8,528 nt of DNA from Stramentimicrobium sp964525625 (GTDB lineage: Bacteria; Atribacterota; Phoenicimicrobiia; Phoenicimicrobiales; Stramentimicrobiaceae), in NCBI GenBank assembly GCA_964525625.1, contig CAZGKY010000096.1:1-8528 (forward strand), in the 5' to 3' direction. The translations under genes and the position numbers were made by a program. This document shows, piece after piece, positions 7,557 to 8,528 of the stretch. Position 1 is the first letter of the stretch. Each line of letters starts with the position of its first letter. The notes below the pieces were generated by a model. The model was not told the origin of the DNA. It ran no database searches and saw only the letters and a program-made list of their open reading frames with translations.

Positions 7557-7884
7557 AAATAACACTCCTTTTTATTTCCTCTGCCACCTCTCTTATTCTT
7601 ATTGTTTCAATGCTTGCGGGTGTTAGTATTTCTACTTTTCTACCAAGTAGACCTTCCAGATATTCAGATATTTTTATATATGCCTCATAAAGCCCCTTAA
7701 AATCAGGACCGAAATGATTCAAGTCAAATACTACTAGGAGGTCTATATCACTATTTTCACGCTGTTCTCCTCTTACAAATGAACCAAATAATCCTATCTT
7801 TTTAACTCCATACTTTTTTAAAACTTCTTTATTCTTTTCTAATGCCTCAAGTATTATCTTGCTGTTAAGGTTTTTTTGTCTCAT
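7549..7884 (-). CDS. mntA: MntA-like minimal nucleotidyltransferase (antitoxin to HepT)
   Basis: The 111-residue protein has the minimal nucleotidyltransferase signature GSFVRGE at 34-40 and SDIDLL at 45-50, with D46 and D48 as metal ligands. The usual third carboxylate on the next strand, normally Asp, appears to be Glu in KVEIL (83-87). In the known MntA-HepT type VII pair this enzyme transfers AMP from ATP to the HEPN toxin and so neutralises it. It starts 1 nt after the Mod stop (TAA-T-ATG), with a G-rich ribosome site inside the last Mod codons, and it overlaps hepT by 8 nt. Antitoxin before toxin in a coupled pair is the usual order. The family call is firm. That it acts on this HepT is inferred from adjacency. 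Confidence 0.9.
   Translation of the reverse strand: MRQKNLNSKIILEALEKNKEVLKKYGVKKIGLFGSFVRGEQRENSDIDLLVVFDLNHFGPDFKGLYEAYIKISEYLEGLLGRKVEILTPASIETIRIREVAEEIKRSVIYA
7565..7571 (-). promoter_or_regulatory. Shine-Dalgarno site deciding the hepT start
   Basis: On the minus strand AAAGGAG is followed by an 8-nt spacer and then ATG at 7556. The site lies inside the mntA coding region. Because it overlaps the alternative GTG at 7565, it argues for the shorter, 116-residue HepT. Confidence 0.85.
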
Positions 7885-7885
7885 A

Positions 7886-8479
7886 TTACACCCCCATCAA
7901 TGTTTTGAATTCGCTTTCTATTGGTTTATAACCTTTTGCAAAGCTATCTCCGTTTATGAAAATCTCATCGGGATTAAACTTTCCAAGTTCTTTATCAATA
8001 ATCTCTTTATCTCTTTTAAGATCTATGTCTTTAGTCGGGCGCCAGACAATAGCAGTTTTTCTATTATTTCTCTCTCCAAATACAAATGTATACTTTCTTC
8101 CATTCCCCTCTCGTAGAGGGGTGTCTGCGTTAGCAGACGGGGTGTTATCATAAACGAATTTATATCTGTTAATCTTCAAACCTATAAGATAATTAAATGT
8201 TTCCACCAAATCCACATTTACAGTTTCTTCTCCCTTCCCCTTTCTAAAAGGGGTGTCAGACGAAGTCTGACGGGGTATTTCACCTGAAATTATTTTCAGT
8301 TTATATTCATAAGGGTTTTCAAATGCAGAAAGGTTTAAAAGGGAAGGACTTCCTTCAGTTTCAAACTTAAGCATATATTTCATAAGATACTCTGTCTTTG
8401 CTTCTTCTGAAAATAATCCAAGCAATTTTTGTGCCTTTTCTTCCTGTGGAAATTCTATGTTGTGAAGTGTATCTTCGTA
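7886..8479 (-). CDS. mod: Type III-like DNA methyltransferase (Mod), C-terminal fragment with two inserted palindromic elements
   Basis: The last 197 residues are visible; the N-terminus, with the catalytic and AdoMet motifs, is cut off at the adapter. An apparent GTG start at 8494 gives MLFRS, which is adapter sequence in translation, so the biological frame begins with the Tyr codon at 8477-8479. Counting from that Tyr, recognisable C-terminal features of type III adenine methyltransferases are LMKYMLKFETEGSPSLLN (32-49), VDLVETFNYLIGL (89-101), AIVWRP (143-148), IFINGDS (173-179) and ESEFKTLM (188-195). Two stretches, about 69-85 and 112-129, do not look like the family and are encoded by palindromic elements. 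Both keep the reading frame, so the gene may still be active. In a type III system Mod recognises the site, methylates adenine and supplies specificity to Res. It is the first visible gene of the operon. The methyltransferase call rests on C-terminal motifs only. Confidence 0.85.
   Translation of the reverse strand, partial: YEDTLHNIEFPQEEKAQKLLGLFSEEAKTEYLMKYMLKFETEGSPSLLNLSAFENPYEYKLKIISGEIPRQTSSDTPFRKGKGEETVNVDLVETFNYLIGLKINRYKFVYDNTPSANADTPLREGNGRKYTFVFGERNNRKTAIVWRPTKDIDLKRDKEIIDKELGKFNPDEIFINGDSFAKGYKPIESEFKTLMGV
7889..7895 (-). promoter_or_regulatory. Probable ribosome binding site of mntA
   Basis: The minus strand reads GGGGGTG, then TAAT, then the ATG at 7884. The G-run lies in the last codons of mod. 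It is less canonical than the hepT site, so reinitiation after the mod stop probably contributes to mntA translation. Confidence 0.5.
8103..8143. repeat. Double-hairpin palindromic element, copy 2, in frame inside mod
   Basis: The 41-bp unit has two stem-loops. Stem 1 is CCCCTCT/AGAGGGG (8105-8111 with 8115-8121, 3-nt loop). Stem 2 is GTCTGC/GCAGAC (8123-8128 with 8133-8138, 4-nt loop). A final GGGGT follows. On the minus strand it encodes the peptide TPSANADTPLREGNG within Mod, between the conserved parts that precede and follow it. It shares its outline with the copy at 8235-8276 in the same orientation. Confidence 0.88.
8235..8276. repeat. Double-hairpin palindromic element, copy 1, in frame inside mod
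   Basis: The 42-bp unit has stem 1 CCCCTTT/AAAGGGG (8237-8243 with 8247-8253, loop CTA) and stem 2 GTCAGAC/GTCTGAC (8255-8261 with 8265-8271, loop GAA), then GGGGT. In Mod it encodes PRQTSSDTPFRKGKG. It starts 132 bp from the start of the second copy. Stem positions differ from that copy by paired substitutions, so the two are diverged members of one family and not a recent tandem duplication. Confidence 0.9.
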
Positions 8480-8528
8480 AGATCGGAAGAGCACACGTCT
8501 GAACTCCAGTCACGAGATTCCATCGCGT
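8480..8528 (+). other. Illumina TruSeq i7-side adapter (non-biological)
   Basis: Bases 8480-8513 match the TruSeq read-2 adapter, beginning AGATCGGAAGAGC. Bases 8514-8521 (GAGATTCC) match the i7 index that I recall as D704. Bases 8522-8528 (ATCGCGT) match the start of the P7 continuation, ATCTCGT, with one mismatch at 8525. Insert DNA ends at about 8479. Confidence 0.98.

Noticed and set aside
7557..7565. GTG at 7565 as the hepT start
   Set aside because: It overlaps the AAAGGAG ribosome site that is ideally spaced from the ATG at 7556, and homologues start with an M-P-K/R type N-terminus.
7859..8153. Plus-strand ORFs at 7859-8116 and 7956-8153
   Set aside because: They are antisense to mod and mntA; the second ends in the palindromic element and encodes only low-complexity sequence.
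8103..8276. CRISPR array
   Set aside because: There are only two units, they are internally palindromic with paired differences, and they lie inside a coding frame conserved on both sides.
46..8479. tRNA, rRNA, riboswitch or origin of replication
   Set aside because: I saw no such structure; nearly all of the insert is coding, and the only non-coding stretch is the 223 bp at 3945-4167.

Overview
The window is a complete sequencing-derived molecule or contig, not a slice of a chromosome. Bases 1-45 and 8480-8528 are Illumina TruSeq dual-index adapter sequence, including what I recognise as the i5 index D503 (CCTATCCT) and the i7 index D704 (GAGATTCC). The biological insert is about 46-8479. 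Both terminal genes are therefore cut by library construction and not by biology, and the apparent start of the rightmost gene is adapter sequence read as protein.

The insert is A+T-rich, densely packed bacterial DNA with clear Shine-Dalgarno sites. No marker gene fixes the taxon. The gene content (a MEMO-CapA fusion, DUF3160, a type III restriction system with an MNT-HEPN pair) suits an anaerobic or thermophilic bacterium or a candidate-phylum bacterium from a metagenome. I cannot be more precise.

Left block, plus strand: the C-terminal part of a MEMO-family domain fused to a CapA-type metallophosphoesterase-like domain (48-1322), then, 21 bp later, a secreted or membrane-anchored DUF3160 protein (1344-3944). 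The short gap suggests an operon whose promoter lies outside the window.

Junction, 3945-4167: a strong palindrome with no T-tract (3966-4014) and a 47-codon remnant of a staphylococcal-nuclease-like gene (3994-4137, minus strand). The end of the remnant runs into the palindrome. Two convergent transcription units meet here.

Right block, minus strand, transcribed from the right edge inward: the C-terminal third or so of a type III-like DNA methyltransferase (Mod), an MntA nucleotidyltransferase, a HepT HEPN RNase, and a full-length type III-like restriction helicase-nuclease (Res), followed by the nuclease remnant. The spacings are 1 bp, an 8-bp overlap, a 4-bp overlap and 30 bp, so this is one tightly coupled defence operon with a toxin-antitoxin pair inserted between the modification and restriction genes. 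Mod also carries two in-frame copies of a double-hairpin palindromic element of about 42 bp, 132 bp apart, with compensatory base changes in the stems. They add short Gly/Pro/Arg-rich peptides to the protein. The nested toxin-antitoxin pair and the protein-coding palindromic elements are the most interesting biology here.
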